The notes: generated by a model from the letters alone, not told the origin. A stretch of DNA of 64,000 nucleotides from PWXP01 sp040772845 (GCA_040772845.1 JAXGXG010000001.1:682001-746000); one strand, 5' to 3'. Positions 34,838-44,473 are shown, counted from the first letter of the stretch. A program made the numbers and translations.

Positions 34838-37540
34838 ATGCGCACCGCAGTGATTGTCGTCGTGATTGCCTTTCTACCGTGCCATGCGCTCCGCGCGGCC
34901 GAGCCGGTCGTGTTGTTCGATTTTACGCAAGGTGCACAAGGCTGGACGCCGGCCCATCATGTGGCGAACGTACGTGCGACCTCCGAAGGGTTGGAGTTCG
35001 ACTGTGTGGGAAACGATCCCTATATCATCTCGGAGCCGGTTGGCGATTTGCCGCTGGGCGATCGGGTGCTGTTGACAATCCGTATGCGGTCCGACGCGGA
35101 TTCTTCCGGCGAGGTGTTTTATGGACGTGCGTTTCGGGCGAGTGACTCGGTGCGATTCACCGTCAATGCCGACGGGCAGTGGCATGATTACGATATGTTA
35201 TTGCCGGCTCAGGCCGAAGGCGCCCGCTTGCGCATCGATCCTGCGTCCGGTGAAGGGGATGTTGCCCTTGCGTGGATCAAGGCCATTGCGCTGAAGCCGA
35301 TTTCGACGGAGGCATTGGCGGCCCCGGCCGCCGGCGAGTTTGGAGACGGCGCACCCACGGTGCGAGCGGGAAATATGTCGGTGGTCCACAGTGAAAAGCA
35401 CTGGGATCAGTTCGGTGTCTGGGTGGATGGCCGGCAGATGGCTCGGTCGCACGGTCGGCCTCAACTGGGCATCGTATTGGAGGGGCGACCGGTCTATCTC
35501 GATTTGGAGAACGCGAATACCGAGGTGCGAACGCAGGCAGACGGGACCGTTTGCGCCGTTGCCCGACTCCAGGATAGCGGCGGGGCCGTGTGGCAATTCC
35601 GCCGCCTGCTCAGCCCACGATGCGACGGGGCCGTTGCGATCGAGACCAAAGTGACGGTCGATCAACAGCGGGACGTGTTCCATTTACCCGTTGTGACCTT
35701 GCTGGCAGGCGTGGGGACATTCGGCCCGGCGAAGACACAGGCCGTGTTGCCGGGCGTAGAATACCTGGCAGACGAGCCGAGCAGTAGCGAGGCGGACGTT
35801 CGCGGAGCGAACGCGGATCGGCGGATTGTGGACGATATGAAGCTCTGCTTTCCGATGATGAGCGTTGCGGCCGATGGCCGGTATGTCGGCCTGGTTTGGA
35901 GTCGTCGCGACCACCCGGCCGTCGTATTCGATTCGCCGGACCGTATCTTCGGTTCCGGCGGTCATCTGATGGCCTTGTGGTATCCGGGGGTTGGAAAAGC
36001 GCGTTTGGAAAACGAGTTGCACGCATTCCGGCCGTTCACCATGGCCGCGAACACCCCCCTGCCCTGCTCCGTTACGGTGATCGGCGGGCGCGGCGAGACG
36101 ATCGAGCCGGCGGTGAGGCAGTACGTACAGCTTGCCGGCGGACTCCCGCCACTACCTGAATACAAGGGTGGTTTCGAAGCCGCCGTTGAATTGCTGGCTC
36201 ACGGCTGGCTCGATTCGGCGCTCAACGAAGACGGTACTTGGCGACACGCGGTTTGGGGCGACCGATTCCCCGCGCACCCCGCAGCCGATGCGCCGGGCTA
36301 TATGCTATGGCTGGCGGAGCATACGGCCGACGACGCCTTGGCGGAACGGCTACGTGCAGGCGCCCAGCGCGGTCTGGCGCGGCTTGGCGAGCCGGGACAC
36401 TGGGAGGCCCAGTGCTCGCATGTGGCGCGGCCGTTCGCGCCGCTGTTGTTTGGTGCAATCGAACCGTACGCCGCGCGTCGTCTGGCCGCTGCCCGGCAGG
36501 CGCTTGCCGCGTTCGACGAGAAGGGGTTGGTGTACTATCGGCCTCGGCCAGGCAAGCCAGACTATAGCGAAACGCATTGGGAGGACCATGCCAACGGTCT
36601 TAGCGCCGCCCGGCTGGAACCGATCCTCGAAGCGGCCGCCTTTACCGGCGACGACGATCTGGTGGCGGCGGGCTTGGCCGTGTTGGACAAGCAGCTTGCC
36701 GTGTATCGCAACACGATCCCTCGTGGCGCACAAACGTGGGAAATGCCTCTGCACACGCCCGATATTCTTGCCGCAGCACGTATGCTTGCCTGCTGCAATC
36801 TGGCTTACCAGCTTTCCGGCGATTCGAAGTATCTGGCGGCGGGGAGCGAGTGGGCTTGGAGCGGCATGTCAATGGTCTATCTCGATCCGCCAACGGACGG
36901 TCCCGTTGGTCTGTACGCGACGACGGCCGTTCTTGGAGCCACCAATTGGAACTCGCCATATTGGATCGGCCTGCCGGTGCAGTGGTGCGGGCTTGTGTAT
37001 CGTTCTTCCGTGCAAGATTTCGCTCGGCTCGATCCGGAACAGGGCGCGTTCTGGGGCCATTTGGCGGCAGGCATCACCCGGTCCGGCTTGCAGCAGAGCT
37101 TTGCCATGGATGATGCGCAACGCCAGGGGCTGCTGCCCGACTTCTTCCATCTGCGCGAGCAGCGACCGGACGGTCCGGCGATCAGCCCGGGGACGGTACA
37201 AGCGAATGTGGCCGAGGCCTATGGAAAGACGCCCATTTACACCATGCAGCGGGTCGGGCCAGGCGGGATGCTGATGCACATACCGGGTGGCGTCGTGCGT
37301 GTGGATGGGACGGATGGTGTGGTGCGAATTGAAATGACCGGTTGGTCCTCGAACCCCTACTGGCTGCGTCTGGTGCGTGTGTCGGCCGGGCCGCCTCGCA
37401 TTGAACTGGAAGGCGGCAAGGTTCTGGAAACAGACCACAACGAGGACCGCAAGACGCTCAACCTCCGCATCAAGGGGAAGGGGCCCATGGTGCTGTCGCT
37501 CACTGACGCAGCACGGGCCGATGGCGAGTCTCGCGATTGA
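34838..37540 (+). CDS. Large secreted protein, glycosidase-like C-terminal region
   Basis: A 900-residue exported protein: signal peptide (RTAVIVVVIAFLPCHALRAAE), a jelly-roll-like carbohydrate-binding region at about 25-160 (VVLFDFTQGAQGWTPAHHVA, RVLLTIRMRSDADSSGEVFY), a beta-rich middle, and a helical part from about 440 to 760 with repeated A/W/Y-rich helices (GYMLWLAEHTADDALAERLR, ACCNLAYQLSGDSKYLAAGS) reminiscent of six-hairpin glycosidases. The C-terminal 80 residues are beta again. No family assigned with certainty. ATG at 34838 with GGAGA upstream. Divergent from the MMPL gene. Confidence 0.75.
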   Translation: MRTAVIVVVIAFLPCHALRAAEPVVLFDFTQGAQGWTPAHHVANVRATSEGLEFDCVGNDPYIISEPVGDLPLGDRVLLTIRMRSDADSSGEVFYGRAFRASDSVRFTVNADGQWHDYDMLLPAQAEGARLRIDPASGEGDVALAWIKAIALKPISTEALAAPAAGEFGDGAPTVRAGNMSVVHSEKHWDQFGVWVDGRQMARSHGRPQLGIVLEGRPVYLDLENANTEVRTQADGTVCAVARLQDSGGAVWQFRRLLSPRCDGAVAIETKVTVDQQRDVFHLPVVTLLAGVGTFGPAKTQAVLPGVEYLADEPSSSEADVRGANADRRIVDDMKLCFPMMSVAADGRYVGLVWSRRDHPAVVFDSPDRIFGSGGHLMALWYPGVGKARLENELHAFRPFTMAANTPLPCSVTVIGGRGETIEPAVRQYVQLAGGLPPLPEYKGGFEAAVELLAHGWLDSALNEDGTWRHAVWGDRFPAHPAADAPGYMLWLAEHTADDALAERLRAGAQRGLARLGEPGHWEAQCSHVARPFAPLLFGAIEPYAARRLAAARQALAAFDEKGLVYYRPRPGKPDYSETHWEDHANGLSAARLEPILEAAAFTGDDDLVAAGLAVLDKQLAVYRNTIPRGAQTWEMPLHTPDILAAARMLACCNLAYQLSGDSKYLAAGSEWAWSGMSMVYLDPPTDGPVGLYATTAVLGATNWNSPYWIGLPVQWCGLVYRSSVQDFARLDPEQGAFWGHLAAGITRSGLQQSFAMDDAQRQGLLPDFFHLREQRPDGPAISPGTVQANVAEAYGKTPIYTMQRVGPGGMLMHIPGGVVRVDGTDGVVRIEMTGWSSNPYWLRLVRVSAGPPRIELEGGKVLETDHNEDRKTLNLRIKGKGPMVLSLTDAARADGESRD

Positions 37541-37555
37541 GACAAGAAACAGAGA

Positions 37556-37583
37556 GGCCGCAGGCACCGGAGTGCCTGCGGCC
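37556..37583. terminator. Bidirectional hairpin between convergent genes
   Basis: GGCCGCAGGCAC-CGGA-GTGCCTGCGGCC, a perfect 12-bp stem with a 4-base loop, 16 bp after the secreted-protein stop and 33 bp after the chemoreceptor stop on the other strand. A T-tract is lacking on both sides, so termination is inferred from position. Confidence 0.65.
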
Positions 37584-37615
37584 CGGGAGGGAACGTCGCC
37601 GGGTTGGGAGCGACG

Positions 37616-40279
37616 TTATGCGTGAGCGAGTTCGGCAGAGTCGTGCGACTTGAGCGTGCGGAACTGATCGACCAGGTCTTTGAGGGTGGCCGCCTGAGCG
37701 CCCAACTCCTGGCTGCTCGACGACATCTGCTCGCTGCCTGCGGCCGATTGCTCAGTCACGTTCGCAACGCCCTGAATGGCTTTGGCTACTTCCTTTGCGC
37801 CTGCGGCCTGTTGAATGGTTGCCGTGGCGATTTCGCCGATTTTGGCGGCGGTGGCTTCGACTCCTTCGATAATCTGTTTGAGCGACTCTTCCGTTTCGCG
37901 ACTGAGATTCGCGCCTTCCTGCACGCGGCTGCTCGATTCCTTGATGAGCGAGGTGATCTCGCCTGCGGCCTGATTGCTACGTTCGGCCAGTTTGCGGACC
38001 TCGTCGGCGACGACGGCGAAGCCCATGCCGTGCTCGCCGGCGCGAGCCGCTTCGATGGCCGCGTTCAATGCCAGCAAGTTCGTTTGGCTGGCGATTTCGG
38101 AAATGACCTGGATGATCTCGGCGATCTGCTCCGAGCTGGTGCGGATCATCTCCATGGCCTCGGCGCTCTTGCGGACGGCCACGCCGCCCTGTTCGGCCAG
38201 GCGGCTGGTCTCCTTGGAGACCTGGTCGGCTTCCTGGGCGTTGGCTCGCACGCTGTCAACCGAGCGGGCAAGCTCTTCGACCGAGGCGGTGATCTCCTCG
38301 ACGCTGGAGCTTTGTTCCTGGGCCCCGGCGGCCAAGGTTTGCGCGCTTTCGGAAATAACGCGAGAGCCTTCGCTTGCCTGGGCGGCGCTCAGGTTGATCT
38401 GGTTGATCGCGTCGCTCAGGTTTGTGATGACCGTATTGATGTTGTCCGTCAGATCTGCAAAGGCGCCGGAGTAATTGCCCTGAACCGGCTTGGTGAAATC
38501 GCGTCCGGCCATGGCCGTCAGGGCAGCACCGGCGGCGTTCAACGGAACAACGATGGCGTCGACCAGGCCGTTGACGCCTTCAACCAGCTTCTTCCAGTCG
38601 CCACGGAATTGGGCGGCATTGGCCCGCGCGGCGAGATTGCCGTCCTTGGCGGCGACAATCAGCTTGCCGGTTTCATCCAGCAGGCCGCTGACAACGTCAA
38701 TGCACTGGTTCAGATTGTTTTTGATCTCGTTGAAATCACCTTTGTACTCGTCGGTAATCTGTTGCGGCACGTCGCCCTTGGAGATGCGTTCGACGTACTC
38801 GGCCGCCACATTGAGGGGCCCGATCACGGCATCAAGCGTGTTGTTCACGCCCTCGATAATGCTGCGGAAGTCGCCCTGGTGCCGCGTGGCATCGGCGCGT
38901 GTGGCCAGCTTCCCTTCAACGGCGGCGGCCGCAAGCGACTTCGCATCGTCGGCCATGAGATTGACCGCATCGATGCACCGGTTGAGGTTGTTCTTGATCT
39001 CGTTGAAGTCGCCCCGGTACTCCTCGGTGATGCGGTCGGGAATATCGCCCTTGGAGATGCGGTCAACGTATTCCGCGGCCACGTTCAGCGGTCCGATGAC
39101 CGCGTCGAGCGTGGCGTTGAGACCCCGAATGATCGGCTGGAACTCGGAAGGAAGCAGTTCCGGGTTGCCCCGGGTTTCCAACTTGCCGGCTACGGCGTCG
39201 TCGCCCAATCGCTTGGTTTCGGCAAGGATGGTCCTAAGCACCTTGGCGATCGAGAAGGCAAGGCCCAAGCCGAACGCGACGGCCAGGATCACGCCCAGTG
39301 CGGTCCCGCAAAACGCCAGGCACTGAGCGAGGGCTGCCGTGCTTTGGGCGTTGGCAACCTCCGTCTCCGCCGCCTGCTTGTTGGCCGCGATGAGTTCGTC
39401 GAGTTTCGCGGCGGCTTCCCGCATGCGGTCCGTGGCGGGCCCGAGAAGCTCGGCCACTGCCTCGTTGCGCGTCGTGGCCGCTTGATCCGCCACGGCCAGC
39501 AGGTCGTTAAAATGGCCGAAGGTCTCGGCGGCGGCAGGCGTCATCTGCCGTTCAAACACGGCCATCGCCTCGTCCGCCTTGTCGTTGGCCACGAGCGTCT
39601 TGATTTGCCGAATGGACTCGTGAAAGCGTCTATGGGGCGAGTCCATGGCGTTGATCGTCTGCCGGAGCGCGTCGCTATCGGGCTTGAACGTGGTGAGCCA
39701 GCGGCCGAAGTTGCACGTGGCGTGATCCTCGCCCCCTTCAAACGCCTTCTTGGCTTGGATCAGAAGCAGCGCGTTTTCGGACAGCGCGTGGTGGTCTTTC
39801 ATGAAGCTCTCAATGCGGCGAGCGACATAGAGAGGATCCGGAATACCGGACCGGTCCGACTCGGCAAACAGTTCCATTGCCTTGGTGTTCTCCTTGACCA
39901 GAGCTTCCCACAACGGGATGAACTGCTCCCAGAGCTTGGCCTCCTCGGGCGAATGCGGCACGTCTTCGTATGCCTTCCATGCCACCTGGTATGTCTCGCG
40001 AGCGGCCTTCAGATTGTCCGCCTGCCTTTGTCGCATCTCTTGAGTCAGGCCAGGCATGCCCAGCGTTCGGACCGTGCCGCGGATGTTCTCGAACTGCACC
40101 TTGATGGTGAGAAGACTGTCAATGCTGGGCATGCGTTCGGTCCCGATGGCGTCAACGCTGCCGGTCAGGCGATGGACGCCCCAATAGCCGATGCCGCCGA
40201 CGCAGGCGGTGAGCGCGGCAACCGTCAGGAAGCCGCAAATCAACTTCGATTTCGTCGTGACATTTGAACAGAAACTCAT
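37616..40279 (-). CDS. Methyl-accepting chemotaxis protein with CZB-like sensor and HAMP array
   Basis: An 887-residue chemoreceptor. TM1 at about 14-33 and TM2 at about 318-345 enclose a 285-residue sensor with a four-helix-bundle-like part and, at 160-225, the pattern H-x2-C-x-F-G-x-W-L (DHATCNFGRWL) plus later His (PHRRFHESI), as in chemoreceptor zinc-binding CZB domains. After TM2 come several HAMP-like units (IIRGLNATLDAVIGPLNVAA, EYRGDFNEIKNNLNRCID, repeated). The signalling domain contains the hairpin tip NAAIEAARAGEHGMGFAVVA and DEVRKLAERSNQAAGEI. ATG at 40279 with GGGAGGTG upstream. The cheR gene lies just upstream on the same strand. Confidence 0.93.
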   Translation of the reverse strand: MSFCSNVTTKSKLICGFLTVAALTACVGGIGYWGVHRLTGSVDAIGTERMPSIDSLLTIKVQFENIRGTVRTLGMPGLTQEMRQRQADNLKAARETYQVAWKAYEDVPHSPEEAKLWEQFIPLWEALVKENTKAMELFAESDRSGIPDPLYVARRIESFMKDHHALSENALLLIQAKKAFEGGEDHATCNFGRWLTTFKPDSDALRQTINAMDSPHRRFHESIRQIKTLVANDKADEAMAVFERQMTPAAAETFGHFNDLLAVADQAATTRNEAVAELLGPATDRMREAAAKLDELIAANKQAAETEVANAQSTAALAQCLAFCGTALGVILAVAFGLGLAFSIAKVLRTILAETKRLGDDAVAGKLETRGNPELLPSEFQPIIRGLNATLDAVIGPLNVAAEYVDRISKGDIPDRITEEYRGDFNEIKNNLNRCIDAVNLMADDAKSLAAAAVEGKLATRADATRHQGDFRSIIEGVNNTLDAVIGPLNVAAEYVERISKGDVPQQITDEYKGDFNEIKNNLNQCIDVVSGLLDETGKLIVAAKDGNLAARANAAQFRGDWKKLVEGVNGLVDAIVVPLNAAGAALTAMAGRDFTKPVQGNYSGAFADLTDNINTVITNLSDAINQINLSAAQASEGSRVISESAQTLAAGAQEQSSSVEEITASVEELARSVDSVRANAQEADQVSKETSRLAEQGGVAVRKSAEAMEMIRTSSEQIAEIIQVISEIASQTNLLALNAAIEAARAGEHGMGFAVVADEVRKLAERSNQAAGEITSLIKESSSRVQEGANLSRETEESLKQIIEGVEATAAKIGEIATATIQQAAGAKEVAKAIQGVANVTEQSAAGSEQMSSSSQELGAQAATLKDLVDQFRTLKSHDSAELAHA

Positions 40280-40359
40280 CGTACACACCTCCCAATCGAA
40301 CGGAAACGGGTTGGAATGGTCTGACCTGCCACCGGATGTTGACCCGGTGCGCCGGACAG

Positions 40360-41025
40360 TTACCGGGCACGATACGCACGGGCCCACGCCGAGTGGGGCA
40401 ACCAGGTTGGATTCGCGTTATGGCTGCCGTCCAGGCGACGGTACACCTGCGTGAAACTCGAGACAGGTTCGAAAAGCGAGTTGAGCGACCCGGGCAGCTT
40501 CTGTGTATGCTCGGTGGCCAGCAGACCGCCGGGCCGCAAGGCTCGATAGAACATACGAAACACCTCTAAGCGTTGTGGTTCGTCAAAATGTAGGAGTACG
40601 TTCTTGCAAACAATCAGGCTGAAGTCCTCGCGCGGCGGCTGCAGCGAAAGCAGGTTGTGCTCATGGAAGGAAATCTTCTGCCGAAGCTGGTCGGCAATCT
40701 GAACGTGCCCTTCGGCGGGGGCCGTCTGGAAATAACGGTTTCGGATCTCGCTCGGAATGCGTTTGACTTCCTGTTCCTGGAAGACGCCCGCCGTGATCCT
40801 CGGACCAAACTGGGGGTCGATGTCGGTCGCGTGGATATGCACGTTGCGGAAGACGTAGTCGGACATCCGCTCGCGGAGAAGGATGGCCAGGGTGTACGGT
40901 TCCGGACCGTGTGCACAGCCGGCATCCCAGATATGAATGAACGCCTGGCCGCAGAGGGTGGGCATGGCCTGCTCGACCAGGGACTGAAGCGTTTGTCCGT
41001 CGCGAAAGAAATACGTGAATGCCAT
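40360..41025 (-). CDS. CheR-type chemoreceptor methyltransferase, catalytic domain only
   Basis: A 221-residue SAM-dependent methyltransferase of the CheR family, which methylates glutamates of chemoreceptors. The SAM-binding segment WDAGCAHGPEPYTLAILL corresponds to the usual CheR motif; HIHATDIDPQF gives the acidic ribose-binding Asp, and FSLIVCKNVLLHFDEPQRLE is the typical late motif. The N-terminal helical CheR domain of about 70 residues is absent: the frame begins at MAFTYFFRDGQTL, where the catalytic part usually starts. It ends 80 bp before the chemoreceptor start on the same strand, so co-transcription is likely. Confidence 0.88.
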   Translation of the reverse strand: MAFTYFFRDGQTLQSLVEQAMPTLCGQAFIHIWDAGCAHGPEPYTLAILLRERMSDYVFRNVHIHATDIDPQFGPRITAGVFQEQEVKRIPSEIRNRYFQTAPAEGHVQIADQLRQKISFHEHNLLSLQPPREDFSLIVCKNVLLHFDEPQRLEVFRMFYRALRPGGLLATEHTQKLPGSLNSLFEPVSSFTQVYRRLDGSHNANPTWLPHSAWARAYRAR

Positions 41026-41365
41026 TGGTGTGTAATTTCTGTGGGGGGGGGTAGCCTTGTCTTGTAATCTCCCTCAGCAGGGGGTGGTTGCGCCGCCAAT
41101 CGTCGCAGTGCTATTTGAAGGTAGGTTGTAAATTGCGAAAGTCCAGCGTGGATATCCGCAATTTTCCGGATGGCTGATTTCGTGGTTCGAGACTTACCCA
41201 GGGAACCACACCCTGAGTGCTGCTTCTGTGCGGGGTGGCTGAGGGTGCGCGAAGGGACTTCCATTCTGGAAAAAGGCCATCGGTCGGTTTGTCCGGGCTG
41301 GAGCCGTGGTCACTTGGCTATCCCGGATTATTCATCTACAAAGGGCGAGATAAGACAAAGAGAAA

Positions 41366-41394
41366 GGCCGCAGGCATCCGAGATGCCCACGGCC
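41366..41394 (-). terminator. Imperfect hairpin similar to 37556-37583
   Basis: GGCCGCAGGCATC pairs with GATGCCCACGGCC apart from two positions. Sequence and placement after a chemoreceptor 3' end parallel the hairpin after the first receptor, so it may be the terminator of the decayed gene. Confidence 0.5.
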
Positions 41395-41426
41395 TGGGAA
41401 GACGGGATCGGTTTTTCAGCGTAGGT

Positions 41427-41560
41427 TCAGCCGGATGTCGTGGGCTGGCGGCGGGAGTCGTCGGTATGGAACCGTCCGACGAGGTCCTTCAGGGCAGTCG
41501 CCCGGGTACGCCGTGGCGACCCGTTGCGAGAAGTCCTTGTCGGCCATCTTTTCTGAGATT
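41427..41560 (-). pseudogene. Internally deleted chemoreceptor remnant
   Basis: On the minus strand, LRKMADKDFSQRVATAYPG (matching LRRMANKDFSQEVKKEYTG of the receptor at 41627-44473) is joined, with a frame change, to ALKDLVGRFHTDDSRRQPT, a typical receptor C terminus like LKELVDQFRTG of the same receptor. The roughly 250 codons of the signalling domain that should lie between them are gone. It directly follows the intact receptor gene, suggesting a tandem receptor copy lost by deletion. Confidence 0.7.
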
Positions 41561-41626
41561 CTGAACGCATCTCTACGTCAGAGTAACTCACCGGATTCAG
41601 GGACAAAGGCTGAAATGGAGGTGTTC

Positions 41627-44473
41627 TTATGCGGCGGATGCTTGTGCTTGCAGGGCACTACTTACGGCACCCGTGCGGAACTGATCGACCAGTTCTTTGA
41701 GCGAGACGGCCTGGGCGCCCAGTTCCTCGCTGCTGGAGGCCATTTCCTCGCTGCCGGCGGTCGACTGTTCGGTCACACTTGCGACTCCCGCAATGGCCTT
41801 GGCCAGTTCCTTGGCGGCGGCGGCCTGCTCGACGGTGGCAGCGGCGATTTCGGCGATCTTGGCGGCGGTCGCTTCGACCCCTTCGATGATCCTCTTGAGC
41901 GACTCCTCCGTTTCCTGGCTGAGGTTGGCGCCTTCTTGCACCCGGGTGCTCGATTCTCTGATCAGCGAGGTGATCTCGCCTGCTGCGCGGTTGCTGCGTT
42001 CGGCCAGCTTCCGAACTTCGTCCGCCACAACGGCGAAGCCCATGCCATGCTCGCCGGCGCGAGCCGCTTCGATGGCGGCATTGAGGGCGAGCAGATTGGT
42101 CTGGTCGGCAATCTCGGAGATAACCTGGATGATCTCTGCAATCTGGTCCGAACTGGTGCGGATCATCGCCATGGCTTCGGCGTTCTTTCGAACGGCGAGC
42201 CCCCCCTGCTCCGCCAGTTGGCTGGTCTCGCGCGAGACGGTATCTGCCTGCTGAGCGTTTGCTTGCACGCCTTCAACCGAACGGCTCAGGCTGTCGATGG
42301 AAGCGGTGATCTGTTCGACACTGGCGCATTGCTCCTGTGCGCCGGCGGCAAGTGTCTGCGAATTCTCGGCGATGACTCGCGATCCTTCGCTTGCCTGGGC
42401 TGCGCTTTGGTTGATCAGAGCCATGGCCTCACGAATGCTGTGGATGACCAGGTTGATGTCGTTGCGTAGTTGGCGGAAGATGCCGGTGTATTCCTTCTTG
42501 ACCTCCTGCGAGAAGTCCTTATTGGCCATTCGTCTCAGGGTTTCGCCCAGTTCGCGAGCCGGAACGAGGAACGCCTCCATGGCGGTATTGACGGCAACGA
42601 TCATATCTCGGTATCGACCGGAGACTTTGGATGCGTCGCCGCGTGCGTCCAGATCGCCTTCAGCGACGCGTTGCACCGCTTCTCCCGCATCGAGCAGGGC
42701 ATTGATCGATCCGATGCACTGGTTCAGATTCGTCTTCAGTTCATTGAAGTCGCCACGGTACTCGTCGGTGATATGTTCGGGGACATCGCCCCTGGACAAC
42801 CGGTCGACGTACTCGGCTGCCACATTGAGCGGGCCCGTAAAGGCGTCGAGCGTGTTATTGACGCCTTCGATGATCCGGCGGAAGTCACCGCGGTGGCGCG
42901 AGGCATCGGCCCGGGCGGAGAGTTTGCCTTCAACGGCCGAGGCTGCCAGCCATTTGGCGTCGTTGGCCATCAGGTTGACGGCGTCGATACACTGGTTCAG
43001 GTTGTTCTTGATTTCGTTGAAATCGCCGCGATATTCGTCGGAAATACGTTCAGGAATCTCACCCTTGGAGATGCGCTCAACGTACTCGGCGGCCACGTTC
43101 AAGGGGCCGATCACGGCATCGAGCGTGTCGTTCAGTCCCTGGATAATGGGTTGGAACTCGGTGGTGACCAGCTCGGGATCACCGCGGACTTCCAACTGGC
43201 CGGCAACCGCGGCATCGCCCAATCGACGGGTCTCCGTGATGAGCCGTCGCAGCATTCGCGAGATATGAGAGCCCACGGTCACCCCGCCAATGCCGACCAG
43301 GAGCAAGACGACGGCGCCTGCTCCCAGACCCCAATACAGGTTGTTGCGGATCATCTGCTCGATACTTCGGACGGAAGCCTGGAATTCGTCTTCGTAGGTG
43401 CCTGCGCCGATGACCCAGTCCCACGGTTCATAATAGGTGACGGCGGAAGTCTTCAGCCGTGCGGTTGCATCGCCCTCGTTCTTCCAGGGGTAGGAAACGA
43501 AGTCGCTCCGTCCGTCTCGCGTCTCGCATGCCTTCTTGACAATATCCTGGATGAAAGGGCGTCCGTCGGCATCCTTGGCCTCCCAGATCATCTCGCCGTC
43601 ACGTTGTCCGTCAGAGGAGATGATGTACTTGCCCCGTTCCGTCCCCTTCGCTCCGAGGACGAACACATAACCGGTATCACCCACCTGGATATCCATAATG
43701 GCCTTGCGCAAGTGCGCCACGGATTCCTGCGGGACGCCGACATACAACATGCCGACAATCTCACCAGACGGGTTGCGAATGGGTTCGTACGAGGTAAGGT
43801 GCCAGACATTGACGACGTAGGCACGTCCGGTGAAGGTGCTGCCTCCAAGAACGGTGGCCACGACGGGATTGGGTTCCCCGTCAGGGTTCGTGGCCGGGAT
43901 GTAGGTGCCGATGGCCCGTGTCCCGTCTTGCTTCGCAACGTTCGTGGTGATTCGCAGCATATCTCCGGCCGTATTCATGCGCTGGAAGACGGTGCACGTG
44001 CCGCCAACCTGCTTCTGGACGTCATCTACGATGGGCGAGAACACTCTCGGGTCGCTGTTCTGCCCCAGCCATGTACCGCCCGCGGTCATCCGCGGCAGGG
44101 AAATGTCCGCCTTTTGGCCCGTGAACTGGTTCTCGGCTTCCCAAGCAACGGTCTCGTCCGAAAGCGTTACCACGCCCGCGTTCGACAAGGTTGTTCTTGC
44201 AACGGCCAGATCACCTGCCAATTTCTGCCGCAAGAGGTCATCCTGCGTGGCGATCATGTTATAGACCCCTTGGTTGATCGTGGTCAGATCGTTCTTCATG
44301 TCGTCGTGCATCTTGTCTTGCAGGAAGCTGCACATGGAGCGTTCGACAAACGGAACGAAGACGCATACACCAATTGCAATGGCAAGTGGCCCGGCGATGG
44401 CCAGGGCAATGATCTGGGTTCTGACAGTAAGACACGCCCAAAAACCCCTCTTTTTCGCAGTGTTCGTTTGCAT
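41627..44473 (-). CDS. Methyl-accepting chemotaxis protein with Cache sensor and HAMP array
   Basis: A 948-residue chemoreceptor. TM1 (IIALAIAGPLAIAIGVCVFV), an extracytoplasmic Cache3-Cache2-type sensor of about 300 residues (ESVAHLRKAIMDIQVGDTGY, GKYIISSDGQRDGE, YEPWDWVIGAGTYEDEFQAS), TM2 (LGAGAVVLLLVGIGGVTVG), then a series of HAMP-like units with the same repeated words as the receptor at 37616 (DAVIGPLNVAAEYVERISKG). The signalling domain has EAARAGEHGMGFAVVADEVR. Cache sensors bind small ligands such as organic acids or amino acids. ATG at 44473 with GGGAGG upstream. The shared HAMP and tip sequences show the two receptors are paralogues with different sensors. Confidence 0.94.
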   Translation of the reverse strand: MQTNTAKKRGFWACLTVRTQIIALAIAGPLAIAIGVCVFVPFVERSMCSFLQDKMHDDMKNDLTTINQGVYNMIATQDDLLRQKLAGDLAVARTTLSNAGVVTLSDETVAWEAENQFTGQKADISLPRMTAGGTWLGQNSDPRVFSPIVDDVQKQVGGTCTVFQRMNTAGDMLRITTNVAKQDGTRAIGTYIPATNPDGEPNPVVATVLGGSTFTGRAYVVNVWHLTSYEPIRNPSGEIVGMLYVGVPQESVAHLRKAIMDIQVGDTGYVFVLGAKGTERGKYIISSDGQRDGEMIWEAKDADGRPFIQDIVKKACETRDGRSDFVSYPWKNEGDATARLKTSAVTYYEPWDWVIGAGTYEDEFQASVRSIEQMIRNNLYWGLGAGAVVLLLVGIGGVTVGSHISRMLRRLITETRRLGDAAVAGQLEVRGDPELVTTEFQPIIQGLNDTLDAVIGPLNVAAEYVERISKGEIPERISDEYRGDFNEIKNNLNQCIDAVNLMANDAKWLAASAVEGKLSARADASRHRGDFRRIIEGVNNTLDAFTGPLNVAAEYVDRLSRGDVPEHITDEYRGDFNELKTNLNQCIGSINALLDAGEAVQRVAEGDLDARGDASKVSGRYRDMIVAVNTAMEAFLVPARELGETLRRMANKDFSQEVKKEYTGIFRQLRNDINLVIHSIREAMALINQSAAQASEGSRVIAENSQTLAAGAQEQCASVEQITASIDSLSRSVEGVQANAQQADTVSRETSQLAEQGGLAVRKNAEAMAMIRTSSDQIAEIIQVISEIADQTNLLALNAAIEAARAGEHGMGFAVVADEVRKLAERSNRAAGEITSLIRESSTRVQEGANLSQETEESLKRIIEGVEATAAKIAEIAAATVEQAAAAKELAKAIAGVASVTEQSTAGSEEMASSSEELGAQAVSLKELVDQFRTGAVSSALQAQASAA

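Larger units (their letters stand above)
41026..41626. other. 600-bp gap with chemoreceptor remnant and terminator
   Basis: Contains a decayed chemoreceptor piece (41427-41560) and an imperfect hairpin (41366-41394), listed separately, and a run of G at 41042-41050. Nothing else is supported. Confidence 0.6.

Noticed and set aside
37604..40267. An 887-codon plus-strand frame opposite the first chemoreceptor
   Set aside because: Shadow of the receptor; codon-periodic Gly/Arg/His composition and no motifs. The same applies to 42470-44512 opposite the second receptor.
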